Source: Geofilum rubicundum JCM 15548
GTDB taxonomy: Bacteria > Bacteroidota > Bacteroidia > Bacteroidales > Marinilabiliaceae
Assembly: GCF_000974365.1 (NCBI RefSeq)
Contig: NZ_BAZW01000002.1
Coordinates: 1-64,000, forward strand
Direction: 5' to 3'
Length of the DNA stretch: 64,000 nucleotides
In this document: in pieces, positions 29,890 through 39,859 of the stretch
Numbering within the stretch: the first letter of the stretch is position 1
Layout of the letters: each line of letters opens with the position of its first letter
Notes under the pieces: model-generated
What the model saw: the letters and a program-made list of their open reading frames with translations, nothing else
Told to the model about the DNA's origin: nothing
The model's database searches: none
Made by a program: the position numbers and the translations under genes

Positions 29890-30300
29890 ATGGTAAAGGT
29901 TTTAGTTAAAGAATTGATCCTTGGCTTTCTGTTTCTTGTAACCGGATTGTTTTTTTTCACCAGTTTTGAATTAGAAATTTTCAAAAAATGGGTGGTTTTT
30001 TCGCTGGTGACGACCTTACTGATGATGGCGGGAACGTTGTTGGTTAATTTTTTATTAAACATTGGGTTTGATATGCCTGGCCTGGCTTTGGCAGGGATTA
30101 TTCTGTTGAGCCAGATCCTTCTTTTGTCACTTTTATTCATTTTTCTTGAACCTGACAGGACAAATCACCGTATAGTGGCAAAAGCCGGTACCCTGTCTTA
30201 CCTTCTTTTTTTAGGGATAGATATTTACTGGAAAGTGAAATGGATGTTTCCGCCAAAAAAGCGAAAGCGTTTAATTCATAAGGAGAACAAAGATTTTTAA
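29890..30300 (+). CDS. Small four-helix membrane protein before atpB (AtpI-position)
   Basis: The 136-residue protein has about four membrane helices (LILGFLFLVTGLFFFTSF, VVFSLVTTLLMMAGTLLV, LALAGIILLSQILLLSLLFI and a last one near SYLLFLGIDIY) and a basic tail. I do not recognise it by sequence. It sits where AtpI/AtpZ or DUF6168-like proteins occur in related ATP synthase operons, and a role as an assembly or ion-handling helper is an inference. It is 24 bases from atpB. A near match to the -7 box (TAATATTTG) occurs about 30 bases upstream. Confidence 0.65.
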   Translation: MVKVLVKELILGFLFLVTGLFFFTSFELEIFKKWVVFSLVTTLLMMAGTLLVNFLLNIGFDMPGLALAGIILLSQILLLSLLFIFLEPDRTNHRIVAKAGTLSYLLFLGIDIYWKVKWMFPPKKRKRLIHKENKDF

Positions 30301-30324
30301 TTTTGATAATTGGTCCTGGAAAGA

Positions 30325-31404
30325 ATGAGAGCTCTTAAAAACTTAGTCTTTCTATTGTTGTTTTTTGTGCCGGTTTTAGCTTTTGCGGCACCTGAAGAAA
30401 CAAAAGAAGATGCGCCAGAATTTGATGTGACCGGCATGATCATGCACCACATTGGAGATGCTTACGATTTTCATATCATTTCTTTCACCAACGGAAGGGG
30501 AGAAAAGGTGCATGTTTCTTTGCCATTGCCGGTTATCATTTGGCATGAGGGCCACTTGCAAATTTTTATGTCTTCCAGGTTTCAAGGAGGAGCGGCCCTG
30601 GTAGCTGCCGGAGATGATTATCTAAAACTGTACCATGAAAAGGTTTACCTGACCGATGCTGAAGGCACCATCTATTATGATGATGCGCACCAGGTGCTGA
30701 ATCCAAAACCGCTCAACCTGTCCATCACCAAAAATGTGGCCAGTATGCTTTTGGCTTCTCTGTTATTAGCCATGGTTTTTATTTCGGTGGCGCGGGTTTA
30801 TGCCAAACGCGGCGGACTTTCTGTTCCCAAGGGGCTTCAATTGGCCATAGAACCTGTTGTGCTCTATATCAGAGACGACATTGTGGGCGCGCAGATTGAT
30901 AAGGATAAAGTGAACAAATTCCTGCCCTTTCTGCTCACTGTTTTTTTCTTCATTTGGTTCAATAATATGCTGGGCTTAATCCCCTTCTTTCCGGGAGGAG
31001 CCAATATGTCCGGCAATATTTCCTTTACCCTGACGCTGGCCGTTTTTACATTTTTTGCCACCAATCTTTTTGGATCCAGGCACTACTGGAAGGAGATATT
31101 ATGGCCGCCGGGGGCTCCGGTTTACGTCAAATTGTTTTTAATACCCATAGAATTTATCGGGATGTTCACCAAACCTTTTGCGCTCATGTTGCGTTTGTTT
31201 GCGAACATCACGGCAGGTCATATTATCGTGTTAAGTCTGACTTCCATTATTTTTGTCCTGCAATCCATTTACGTGGCGCCTTTATCTGTTTTATTGTCGC
31301 TCATGATTTTTTCACTGGAATTTCTTGTGGCCTTGTTGCAAGCATATATTTTCACCTTATTATCGGCGCTGTTTATTGGGCTGGCCGTGAATGAACATCA
31401 CTAA
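30325..31404 (+). CDS. atpB: Fo ATP synthase subunit a
   Basis: Subunit a forms the proton half-channels against the c ring. The ATG at 30325 is used; a TTG at 30310 is the only longer choice. The first 20 residues look like a signal peptide (LVFLLLFFVPVLAFA), followed by about 100 residues outside the membrane, an extension known in Bacteroidota. The catalytic Arg is in FALMLRLFANITAGHIIV, near residue 289. Later helices are hydrophobic to the C-terminus LFIGLAVNEHH. The protein has about 359 residues. It starts the run atpB-E-F-H-A-G. Confidence 0.95.
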   Translation: MRALKNLVFLLLFFVPVLAFAAPEETKEDAPEFDVTGMIMHHIGDAYDFHIISFTNGRGEKVHVSLPLPVIIWHEGHLQIFMSSRFQGGAALVAAGDDYLKLYHEKVYLTDAEGTIYYDDAHQVLNPKPLNLSITKNVASMLLASLLLAMVFISVARVYAKRGGLSVPKGLQLAIEPVVLYIRDDIVGAQIDKDKVNKFLPFLLTVFFFIWFNNMLGLIPFFPGGANMSGNISFTLTLAVFTFFATNLFGSRHYWKEILWPPGAPVYVKLFLIPIEFIGMFTKPFALMLRLFANITAGHIIVLSLTSIIFVLQSIYVAPLSVLLSLMIFSLEFLVALLQAYIFTLLSALFIGLAVNEHH

Positions 31405-31422
31405 TCATTAAATTTAAACAAC

Positions 31423-31632
31423 ATGGAAGGAATGAGTTTAACGGTAATTGGTCTGGGCATCATTGTTTTGGGAGCTTCTCTAGGTATTGGCCGAATTGGA
31501 CAGGCTGCCATGGAAGCCATGGCGCGTCAGCCTGAAATTAGTTCTAAAATACAGACCGCAATGATTGTTATTGCCGCGCTTATTGAGGGAGCCGCACTTT
31601 TTGCGATCGTCGTTGCCTGGTTAAAAGGGTAG
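31423..31632 (+). CDS. atpE: Fo ATP synthase subunit c
   Basis: The 69-residue hairpin protein has helix 1 (LTVIGLGIIVLGASLGIGRIG), the polar loop ARQPE and helix 2 with the ion-binding Glu in AALIEGAALFAIVV, near residue 55. The residue after Glu is Gly rather than Ser/Thr and the first-helix Gln of Na+-type c subunits is not in the right place, so proton coupling is expected. It lies 18 bases after atpB. Confidence 0.96.
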   Translation: MEGMSLTVIGLGIIVLGASLGIGRIGQAAMEAMARQPEISSKIQTAMIVIAALIEGAALFAIVVAWLKG

Positions 31633-31655
31633 TAATGTTATAAAAAGAATGAATT

Positions 31656-32150
31656 ATGGGGATTCTGACGCCGGATCCCGGGTTGGTGTTTTGGACCAGT
31701 CTTTCATTTATTACGCTTCTCTTAATTTTAAGAAAGTATGCCTGGAAACCTATCCTGCGTGCGCTTAAAGTTAGAGAAGAGTATATTGAATTCTCTTTGA
31801 AAGACGCTGAACAAGCGAAAGAAGAGATCAGAAAGATGGCTGAAACCCGCAAGCAGATGATGAATGCAGCCCGTCTCGAAAGAGAGGGCTTGATTCGTGA
31901 GGCCCGGGAATTGAAAGAAGAAATAATTGAAGAAGCACGAGCTGCGGCCAAACTGGAAGCTGCCAGAATGGTTGAAAAAGCGCGGGAACAAATTGACCGG
32001 GAACGAAAAGAGGCGGTTGCCAATATTCGTCAGCAGGTGGGCTTGATGTCCCTTGAAATTGCTGAAAAGATTCTGAAGGAAGAATTGGTGAGCGAAGAGA
32101 AACAACAGTCCGTCATTGAGAAGTATCTTCAGCAGGTTGATTTTAATTAA
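31656..32150 (+). CDS. atpF: Fo ATP synthase subunit b
   Basis: The 164-residue subunit has one N-terminal membrane helix (VFWTSLSFITLLLILRKYAW), followed by a long charged coiled coil (RKMAETRKQMMNAARLEREG and onward) that forms the stator stalk. The C-terminal segment LEIAEKILKEELVSEEKQ contacts delta. It has the usual length and lies between atpE and atpH. Confidence 0.95.
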   Translation: MGILTPDPGLVFWTSLSFITLLLILRKYAWKPILRALKVREEYIEFSLKDAEQAKEEIRKMAETRKQMMNAARLEREGLIREARELKEEIIEEARAAAKLEAARMVEKAREQIDRERKEAVANIRQQVGLMSLEIAEKILKEELVSEEKQQSVIEKYLQQVDFN

Positions 32151-32164
32151 ACAAAGATAATTGT

Positions 32165-32707
32165 ATGAATGCCAGTTTAATTACAGTAAGGTATGCCAGC
32201 GCTCTTTTCCAATTGGGGAAGGAGGAGGAGCTGTTGCTGGATCGGCTCTATGCCGACTGTTCTTTTTTACTGGCCAGTACTCGGGAATCAAAAGAGTTGA
32301 CGCAGTTTCTGGAAAATCCCATTGTCAAGCCCGGTGTTAAGAAGAAGGCCCTGGAAAATGTCTTTAAAGATCATCTGGATGACCATACGCTACGCTTTCT
32401 GAATATTATCATTGATAATAACCGGGAAAGTTTATTGGCGAATGCTTTGGTGGATTTTATAGATATGTATCGGGATTATAAAGGGATAAAAAGTGTCACT
32501 GTTGTCACAGCAGTACCTGTTGATGAGGTTTTTAAACAGCAGATTCGTCAGGTTATTGAAAGCCATTTCTCCTGCAAGGTGGAGTTGGAATGTAAGGAAA
32601 ATCCGGATATTTTGGGCGGTCTTATCCTAATGATGGATGGGAAGCAGGTGGATGGCAGTGTGATCGGGCAATTGCGTGCCCTGAAAAAGAAAATGATGAT
32701 TAATTAG
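32165..32707 (+). CDS. atpH: F1 ATP synthase subunit delta
   Basis: The 180-residue subunit joins the stator to the top of F1. It has the N-terminal helical domain starting [19 protein letters not shown] and the C-terminal signature [26 protein letters not shown]. The length and place in the operon are normal. Confidence 0.95.
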   Translation: MNASLITVRYASALFQLGKEEELLLDRLYADCSFLLASTRESKELTQFLENPIVKPGVKKKALENVFKDHLDDHTLRFLNIIIDNNRESLLANALVDFIDMYRDYKGIKSVTVVTAVPVDEVFKQQIRQVIESHFSCKVELECKENPDILGGLILMMDGKQVDGSVIGQLRALKKKMMIN

Positions 32708-32718
32708 ATAATCACGTA

Positions 32719-34251
32719 ATGGAACAAATTAAACCTTCAGAGGTATCGGGACTTTTGCGAAAGCAAATTGAAGCTTTTCAGGTTGATTCGCAGCTGGAAG
32801 AGGTAGGCACTGTATTGCAGGTGGGCGATGGTATTGCCCGCGTGCACGGCTTGTACAATGTTAAATCCAATGAACTGGTAGAATTGGATAAATGTATGGG
32901 TGTGGTGCTCAACCTGGAACAGGACAATGTGGGTATTGTGCTGTTCGGACCTTCCCATTTGGTGAGCGAAGGTGATACGGTCCGTCGAACCGGCCGCATT
33001 GCCTCCATCCCCGTTGGTGATGGCATGGCCGGTCGCGTGGTCAACTCCCTGGGAGAGCCGCTGGATGGAAAAGGGCCCATTTCGGGAAAATTGTACGATA
33101 TGCCCCTGGAGCGAAAGGCACCGGAGGTGATTTTTCGTCAACCGGTTAAAGAACCCCTTCAAACGGGACTCAAGGCCATTGATTCAATGACCCCTATTGG
33201 TCGTGGACAGCGCGAATTGATTATCGGCGACCGCCAAACGGGTAAAACAGCCATAGCCATTGATGCCATTATCAATCAAAAGTCTTTTTACGATAAGGGC
33301 GAACCGGTGTTTTGTATTTATGTGGCCATCGGACAAAAAGGGAGTACGGTGGCCCAAATTGTGCGCACGCTGGAGCAACATGGCGCCATGGATTATACGG
33401 TGGTGGTTTTGGCCACTGCCTCTGATCCCGCAGCCATGCAGTTTTATGCACCTTTTACCGGTACGGCCATTGGCGAGTTTTTCCGGGATACCGGTCGGCA
33501 TGCCCTGATTATATTTGATGATCTGTCCAAACAAGCCGTTTCTTACCGTGAGGTTTCCTTGTTGTTACGTCGTCCGCCCGGTAGAGAGGCTTTTCCCGGA
33601 GATATTTTTTACCTGCATTCCCGTCTGTTGGAAAGAGCGGCTAAGATTATTGATTCCCAGGAGATTGTTGAGAAAATGAACGACCTGCCGGCGTCCATTG
33701 CTTCCATTGTCAAGGGAGGAGGTTCCCTAACCGCCCTTCCAATTATTGAAACGCAGGCCGGTGATGTTTCGGCCTACATTCCCACCAATGTTATTTCTAT
33801 TACCGATGGCCAGATTTTTTTGGAAGTCGGTTTATTCAATGCCGGGATTCGTCCCGCCATTAATGTTGGCATTTCTGTGTCCCGCGTTGGCGGAAATGCG
33901 CAAATCAAATCGATGAAGAAGGTGGCCGGAACCTTAAAGCTGGACCAGGCGCAATACCGCGAGCTGGAAGCTTTTTCCAAGTTTGGTTCTGATTTGGATG
34001 CGGCTACCATGGCTGTGTTGGATAAGGGACGGAAAAATGTACAATTATTAAAGCAGGCCCAATATCAACCGATGCCCGTGGCCAATCAGGTGGCCTTAAT
34101 TTATTGTGGCACGCGTGGATTGTTGCGGGATGTGCCTTTGGAGAAAATGGCTGAATTTGAGCATGATTTTATTGAGCATCTGGAATTGCGCCACAGTAAA
34201 GTGCTGGAAGAGATTGGTGCGGGAAAATTGGATGAGACTACCGAGCTTTGA
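32719..34251 (+). CDS. atpA: F1 ATP synthase subunit alpha
   Basis: The non-catalytic alpha subunit of 510 residues has the P-loop [10 protein letters not shown] near residues 169-178, the [18 protein letters not shown]-like region and the signature [17 protein letters not shown] with its key Arg. It binds ATP at the non-catalytic sites and holds the hexamer with beta. It follows atpH after 11 bases. The atpG gene begins 61 bases downstream. Confidence 0.97.
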   Translation: MEQIKPSEVSGLLRKQIEAFQVDSQLEEVGTVLQVGDGIARVHGLYNVKSNELVELDKCMGVVLNLEQDNVGIVLFGPSHLVSEGDTVRRTGRIASIPVGDGMAGRVVNSLGEPLDGKGPISGKLYDMPLERKAPEVIFRQPVKEPLQTGLKAIDSMTPIGRGQRELIIGDRQTGKTAIAIDAIINQKSFYDKGEPVFCIYVAIGQKGSTVAQIVRTLEQHGAMDYTVVVLATASDPAAMQFYAPFTGTAIGEFFRDTGRHALIIFDDLSKQAVSYREVSLLLRRPPGREAFPGDIFYLHSRLLERAAKIIDSQEIVEKMNDLPASIASIVKGGGSLTALPIIETQAGDVSAYIPTNVISITDGQIFLEVGLFNAGIRPAINVGISVSRVGGNAQIKSMKKVAGTLKLDQAQYRELEAFSKFGSDLDAATMAVLDKGRKNVQLLKQAQYQPMPVANQVALIYCGTRGLLRDVPLEKMAEFEHDFIEHLELRHSKVLEEIGAGKLDETTEL

Positions 34252-34312
34252 TGCGCGAGGTAGCCGAAGACTTAAGCCTGAGGTACCGGGCCCATGAAGA
34301 ATCCTGAGCGAC

Positions 34313-35197
34313 ATGGCAAACTTACGAGACATAAAAACAAGAATTGGTTCGGTTAAGACTACCCGTCAGGTGACCAGTGCCATGAAAATGGTTTCTGCTG
34401 CACGGCTTAAGAAGGCACAGGATAATATTTCACATATTCGGCCTTATACCAGTCGGCTGGCCGGAATTATCCAAGACCTGACATCCACTCAGGAGCAAAC
34501 GCTGTGTGGCGACTGCTCTGTACCAAAAGATTCAGAAGGACCTGTTCTTGTGGTGGCCATTGCCTCGAACCGTGGCTTGTGCGGGGGGTTTAATGTGAAT
34601 GTGGTTAAGGAGGTTCAGTCTTTATTGGATACCACCCTGAGGGACGATTTCCGCCAAGGAAAGGTGCTGATAGGGGTGATGGGAAAACAAGCCGAAAAGA
34701 TGTTTAAGTCGCGTAACTTACCTGTCGATTTTGTCTATCATGACATGCTTATCGCACCCACCTATTCCTCTATATCCGATTTTGCCAATCAGTTAATGGC
34801 CGATTTTCGGAAGGGAGAATTAAAACGGGTTGTGTTGGTTTACAACGAATTTGTCAATGCCGCCGTACAGGAAGTGCAGACGCACCAGTTCTTGCCTTTT
34901 TCAATTCCGGAACAGCCCAAGGGGGCTGAGTTGATGGATTATCTGATAGAGCCGGATCCGGCTACCATTATCCAGCAATTGGTACCAAAGATGTTACAGA
35001 CCATGATGTATCAGGTGGTTTTGGAGTCTGCCGCCTCTGAGCACGGCGCCAGAATGACCTCCATGCATAAGGCCACCGACAATGCCACCGATTTAATTCG
35101 CGATTTGGAATTGAGTTACAACAAAGCCCGTCAGACCGCCATTACCAATCAAATTGTAGAGATAACCGGCGGTGCTGAGGCTTTGAGTAAAGGCTAA
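34313..35197 (+). CDS. atpG: F1 ATP synthase subunit gamma
   Basis: The 294-residue rotor subunit has the N-terminal helix with DIKTRIGSVKTTRQVTSAMK and the family signature near the end, ITNQIVEITGGAEAL. It couples c-ring rotation to the three beta sites. It ends the operon. Its TAA stop interlocks with the TAG of the convergent hom gene in four bases (CTAA), leaving no room for a terminator. Confidence 0.96.
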   Translation: MANLRDIKTRIGSVKTTRQVTSAMKMVSAARLKKAQDNISHIRPYTSRLAGIIQDLTSTQEQTLCGDCSVPKDSEGPVLVVAIASNRGLCGGFNVNVVKEVQSLLDTTLRDDFRQGKVLIGVMGKQAEKMFKSRNLPVDFVYHDMLIAPTYSSISDFANQLMADFRKGELKRVVLVYNEFVNAAVQEVQTHQFLPFSIPEQPKGAELMDYLIEPDPATIIQQLVPKMLQTMMYQVVLESAASEHGARMTSMHKATDNATDLIRDLELSYNKARQTAITNQIVEITGGAEALSKG

Positions 35198-36396
35198 TAA
35201 TTGAGTGATTTGCCGGTGGCAGCCAGAAAAATATTGTGCCTTTTTACAACCGGCAGGATTTCGATGAGTCGACTGAGCTGAATGAATCCGATTTTATAGG
35301 CGAAAACCGGGCCTTTGTATTCTTCTGAAACCGACTGAAAATCAAAATGCCTGAGAATGTCTGCATCGCTATACCTGAGATAAATCTCAATGGCGTGATC
35401 CTTTGAGTATTGAAAACCACTGAAATAATTGGCCTTTTTGTATTCATAGCGGTAATTGTGCATCAAAGCTGTGATGTCTGACAGCACAGCCGATCCGGTT
35501 GGATGTCCCCCGGCTCCCTTGCCAAACATAAACTGCTTATCGTAGGCCAATCCTTTAATAACGACCCCGTTAAACTCCTCTTCCACACTGTAGATGTATT
35601 TGTCTTTCCCCACAAAGCGGGGTAGGACAAAGAGGGATATGCGGTTTTCTCTGAGTCGCTCCACCTGTCCCACCAGCTTTATTTTAAAACCCTTTTCCCG
35701 GGCATAATTGATGTCAAAGTCCGATATGTTGGAGATGCCATACGTCAGTACTTCTTTGGGGTCAACGGCGATACCAAAACTGTGCATGGTCAGAATAATA
35801 AGTTTGAACAAGGAGTCGTAGCCCTCCACGTCAAAGGTGGGATCGGTCTCGGCAAATCCTTTGTCCTGAGCTTCTTTCAGCGCCTCTCCATAGGCCTGGT
35901 TTTTATCGAAGACCTGTGAAAGAATGTAGTTGGAGGAGCCGTTAAGAATGCCGGTGACCGAGAGCAATAGGTCATTGTCGTAATACTCTTCCAAATTCCG
36001 AATGACCGGAATGCTCCCGCAGGCCGATGCTTCATACAACAGCGAAACCTTGTGTTCCTTCTGCAACTGAACCATCTCTGTCAGGTTCTCTGCCAGCATT
36101 TTCTTATTGGCAGAAACCACATTCTTTCCCAGTTGCATGGCCCGTTTAACAATGTGGTAGGCTTCTTCAGAATCGTTGATCAGCTCAACAACGGTATTGA
36201 TTTTGGGGTCGTTCAGAATGTCGTCGGCATCGTAGCAGAACAGCTTGTCGGGCAGACTTCTGTTCTTTTTTGATTTTACACAAATTTTTGAAATGGCCTT
36301 ATCCAGAGCGGGGGATTGGCTCAGGACCTCGTAGAGGCCCTGACCAACCACGCCAAAACCGAACAGTCCAATATTTAGTTTCTGGTGTTTACTCAT
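35194..36396 (-). CDS. hom: Homoserine dehydrogenase
   Basis: The 400-residue enzyme reduces aspartate semialdehyde to homoserine for methionine and threonine. It has the NAD(P) motif LFGFGVVGQGLYEVL, the VVSANKKMLAE and YEASACGSIPVI segments with the active-site residues, and ILNGSSNYIL and AETDPTFDVEGYDSLFKL, the catalytic signature of the family. It is the monofunctional form without an aspartokinase part, and the C-terminal 80 residues are a possible small regulatory domain. It lies 44 bases after metY, in one operon. Confidence 0.94.
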   Translation of the reverse strand: MSKHQKLNIGLFGFGVVGQGLYEVLSQSPALDKAISKICVKSKKNRSLPDKLFCYDADDILNDPKINTVVELINDSEEAYHIVKRAMQLGKNVVSANKKMLAENLTEMVQLQKEHKVSLLYEASACGSIPVIRNLEEYYDNDLLLSVTGILNGSSNYILSQVFDKNQAYGEALKEAQDKGFAETDPTFDVEGYDSLFKLIILTMHSFGIAVDPKEVLTYGISNISDFDINYAREKGFKIKLVGQVERLRENRISLFVLPRFVGKDKYIYSVEEEFNGVVIKGLAYDKQFMFGKGAGGHPTGSAVLSDITALMHNYRYEYKKANYFSGFQYSKDHAIEIYLRYSDADILRHFDFQSVSEEYKGPVFAYKIGFIQLSRLIEILPVVKRHNIFLAATGKSLNY

Positions 36397-36440
36397 ATTT
36401 ATAGATTCATTAGATGCTGTTCTCGGAAAACTTGCCTTCT

Positions 36441-37751
<1,311 letters not shown>

Positions 37752-37794
37752 TTATGTGTAAATAATTGGAATGTTTTTAGTCACAAAAATACCG

Positions 37795-37864
37795 CCAATG
37801 CCCGGTAGCATTGGTGTCTGATGGGCTTCATATGGTGGTCGTGAATCAGACAGCAGGCACCGGG
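37795..37864 (-). promoter_or_regulatory. Folded leader upstream of metY (candidate structured RNA)
   Basis: Three perfect pairings lie in 70 bases of the metY leader. Stem P2 joins 37815-37822 with 37845-37852 (8 bp). Stem P3 joins 37795-37800 with 37809-37814 (6 bp) and directly abuts P2. The P3 loop, 37801-37806 (CCCGGT on the plus strand), is complementary to 37859-37864. In the RNA the 5' segment CCCGGU can therefore pair with the P3 loop, either as a pseudoknot or as an alternative to P3. A one-mismatch -7 box (CACTTTTG, 37880-37873) would start transcription just before this segment. It fits no SAM riboswitch consensus that I know. The role in methionine control is inferred from the genes behind it. 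Confidence 0.45.
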
Positions 37865-38375
37865 AGTTTATCCAAAAGTGTACATTCGGTGCATGGTCAT
37901 GGTGCAGTTGGCAGTGGATGTATAATGCTTCATACCTTTATTCATCTAAATGCAAATATGGTTAAAACCTGACATAAATCAAATAACACACAGCCCCCAT
38001 TTTTGTTTTCAATGTAAAAAGGAGGTGTGAAGTATCTTCTATTCGCCTTTGAAAAATCGCGTTTAGAAAAGCTGGTGATAAGGCGTTAATAAATATGCGC
38101 TGTTTGAGCGTAGCGAGTTTCGCAGATTTTAGCCGTATTACCGGCTTTTTAGTGATTTTTCATTAGCGACGGCCTTTTTGCATTCTTTTTGGGGCTGTAG
38201 CCAAAAAGAATGAGCCCGTGCGGCTTGAGCACGTATAAAATATGAAAATTATTTGAGAAAAAGTATTTTTAAAATAATACCACTTTCGCCGAATGGTTTT
38301 GCCATCCTCCTTGTCTAAAGAATAAATCCTGAAAGACAAAACCAGGATACATGTAAAACTATTAAATGTTTAATT
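37865..38375. other. Long non-coding gap between metY and the Gly-rich gene
   Basis: The gap contains the likely metY promoter region at its left end and a repeat-like element at about 38097-38232. The last 140 bases are AT-rich leader sequence of the Gly-rich gene, without an exact -7 box. No gene, tRNA or further RNA structure was seen. Confidence 0.5.
38097..38232 (+). repeat. Possible interspersed repeat with a 12-bp hairpin
   Basis: The stretch begins GCGCTGTTTGAGCGTAGCG, contains a perfect inverted repeat of 12 bases (38181-38192 with 38201-38212, loop GGCTGTAG), and ends GTGCGGCTTGAGCACG. Sequences opening with a TGTTTGAGCG-AGCGAGTTT phrase and followed by such a hairpin recur, in my memory, in intergenic DNA of several Bacteroidota, sometimes translated as short false ORFs. 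Only one copy is in this window, so the repeat nature is not shown here. Confidence 0.4.
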
Positions 38376-38771
38376 ATGAAACGAATTATTTTATCTTTAG
38401 TGTTGGTTGCCGGATTCGCCTTTTTGGGAACCATGGAAATGGATGCCCAAAAGGCCGAAGCCGAAACAGCAAAAGCCACAGAGACCACTGAGCAGACTGC
38501 CCGTCCGGGCTTTATCGATGCCAATAAAGACGGTGTTTGTGACCATTACGATGGAAAGCGCGCAGGTAAAGGATTGGGTCCCGGAAATGGAAACGGTGAA
38601 GGCCGGGCTACGGGTCAAAAATTGGGTCGCGGAAAGGGACTCCGGGATGGTAGTGGACAGGGCTTGCGAAATGGCAGCGGCAGAAGGCAGGGAAAGGCAG
38701 ATGGTACCGGAAATGGTCAGCGTCTGCGGGACGGCAGTGGACCGGGTTGTACCCAAGCACCTACTGAATAA
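38376..38771 (+). CDS. Secreted Gly/Arg-rich low-complexity protein with a Ca-loop-like motif
   Basis: The 131-residue protein starts with a signal peptide (about 1-24, ending MDAQ). A loop FIDANKDGVCDHYDGKR resembles an EF-hand or dockerin-type Ca-binding loop. The last 80 residues are Gly-, Arg- and Asn-rich with near repeats such as GKGLRDGSGQGLRNGSG and GQRLRDGSGPG. Function is unknown. Proteins of this kind occur in Bacteroidota beside ECF sigma factors and Spy/CpxP-like metal sensors, as here. It is followed by a hairpin and then the sigma gene, so it may be a target of that system (inference). Confidence 0.72.
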   Translation: MKRIILSLVLVAGFAFLGTMEMDAQKAEAETAKATETTEQTARPGFIDANKDGVCDHYDGKRAGKGLGPGNGNGEGRATGQKLGRGKGLRDGSGQGLRNGSGRRQGKADGTGNGQRLRDGSGPGCTQAPTE

Positions 38772-38806
38772 GTCGCCCCTCTTTAAGAGCTTGTTTCTCA
38801 AGGTGT

Positions 38807-38838
38807 AATCAGGAAAAGGTCACGGCCTTTTCCTGATT
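38807..38838 (+). terminator. Hairpin between the Gly-rich gene and the sigma operon
   Basis: AATCAGGAAAAGG at 38807-38819 pairs perfectly with CCTTTTCCTGATT at 38826-38838 around a six-base loop. The T run after it is weak, so it may slow or only partly stop transcription. Confidence 0.55.
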
Positions 38839-38874
38839 ATCTATAAATTTTAAAAATCAGGCGGTCAAGTGAAA

Positions 38875-39444
38875 ATGCAGGATGACAATGCCATAATTGC
38901 CCTCATCAGAGCCGGAGACAAGGAGGCCTACCGACAACTGGTAGAGCGCTATCAGCAAAAGGTGTTTCAAACCTGTATGGGATTTGTCCATAACGAGGCG
39001 GATGCCGCTGATTTGTCGCAGGATGTTTTTATCAAGGCCTATGAGAAGTTACACTTGTTTAAAGGGGCGTCCCAATTCTCGACCTGGTTGTACCGCATGA
39101 CCACCAATATGGCCATCAATTATATCCGAAAGCGGAAGTTTCGTTCCTGGTTTCAGAGAATAGACGATGAAAAAAACGAGATGGACATCAAAGGTGGGGA
39201 AGGAGCAGACGCGCATTTATTGCGCACTGAGCAAAAGAAATTGTTGAGACGGGCCCTCGAAAGACTGACCACCTCTCAGCATAAAGCTTTTGTTCTGAGT
39301 CATTACCAGGATTTGAGCAATCAGGAACTGGCAGATGTGATGGACTTGTCGCTTAAAGCAGCAGAAAGTTTATTGTTCAGGGCGCGGGCACGTATGCAGG
39401 CGACTTTGAAGCAAATGGTAAAATCTGAGAGACATGAAATGTAG
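38875..39444 (+). CDS. ECF-type RNA polymerase sigma factor
   Basis: The protein of about 189 residues has sigma region 2 (DAADLSQDVFIKAYEKLHLF and QFSTWLYRMTTNMAINYIRK) and region 4 (FVLSHYQDLSNQELADVMDL, then KAAESLLFRARARMQ). Region 3 is absent, as in ECF sigma factors. The ATG at 38875 is used; a GTG at 38869 is also in frame. The last 11 bases overlap the anti-sigma gene, so the pair is made together. A Spy-like sensor gene is the third member. Confidence 0.92.
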   Translation: MQDDNAIIALIRAGDKEAYRQLVERYQQKVFQTCMGFVHNEADAADLSQDVFIKAYEKLHLFKGASQFSTWLYRMTTNMAINYIRKRKFRSWFQRIDDEKNEMDIKGGEGADAHLLRTEQKKLLRRALERLTTSQHKAFVLSHYQDLSNQELADVMDLSLKAAESLLFRARARMQATLKQMVKSERHEM

Positions 39445-39859
39445 CACGTTTGAACGAGAATTATTGGCACATCACCAAGGACTGGATTTGGGGGTTGAAG
39501 CCCGTTTGCATGCTGAATCATGCAAGCATTGCCGATATTTGTGGCAAAGTCACCTGGCGGTGCTTCATAGGGTTGGTGAAGAAAAGCAGGTGGCTGTGCC
39601 GCCGTTTTTATCCACCCGGGTAATGGCTGGTCTAAAGGAGCCTGAAACCAGGGTTCAATTACTTTCTGTCTGGAAGCAGGCTTTGCAGGTTGCGGCGGTT
39701 TTATTAGCTTTGGTTGGTGGTTATTCGGCCTCTGTTAGGATGGAGGAACGTTCTGCCACAGAAGATTTTAGTGTGGTCTTATCGGACTATTTTTTAATGG
39801 AGCCTGGGTCAAGCATTGAAGAAGGCTGGTTATATTCAGAGACTTATGAACAGGAATAA
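39434..39859 (+). CDS. Anti-sigma factor with zinc-finger-like motif and one membrane helix
   Basis: The 141-residue protein has an N-terminal HAESCKHC (H-x3-C-x2-C) zinc-binding anti-sigma motif near residues 27-34, a membrane helix near 77-91 (LQVAAVLLALVGGYS), and an acidic C-terminal part outside. It would hold the overlapping sigma factor at the membrane until an envelope signal arrives. It overlaps the sigma gene by 11 bases and the next gene by 14. Confidence 0.82.
   Translation: MKCSTFERELLAHHQGLDLGVEARLHAESCKHCRYLWQSHLAVLHRVGEEKQVAVPPFLSTRVMAGLKEPETRVQLLSVWKQALQVAAVLLALVGGYSASVRMEERSATEDFSVVLSDYFLMEPGSSIEEGWLYSETYEQE

Noticed and set aside
31423-31632. Na+-type c subunit
   Set aside because: The residue after the ion-binding Glu is Gly, and the first-helix Gln is not at the Na+-binding position.
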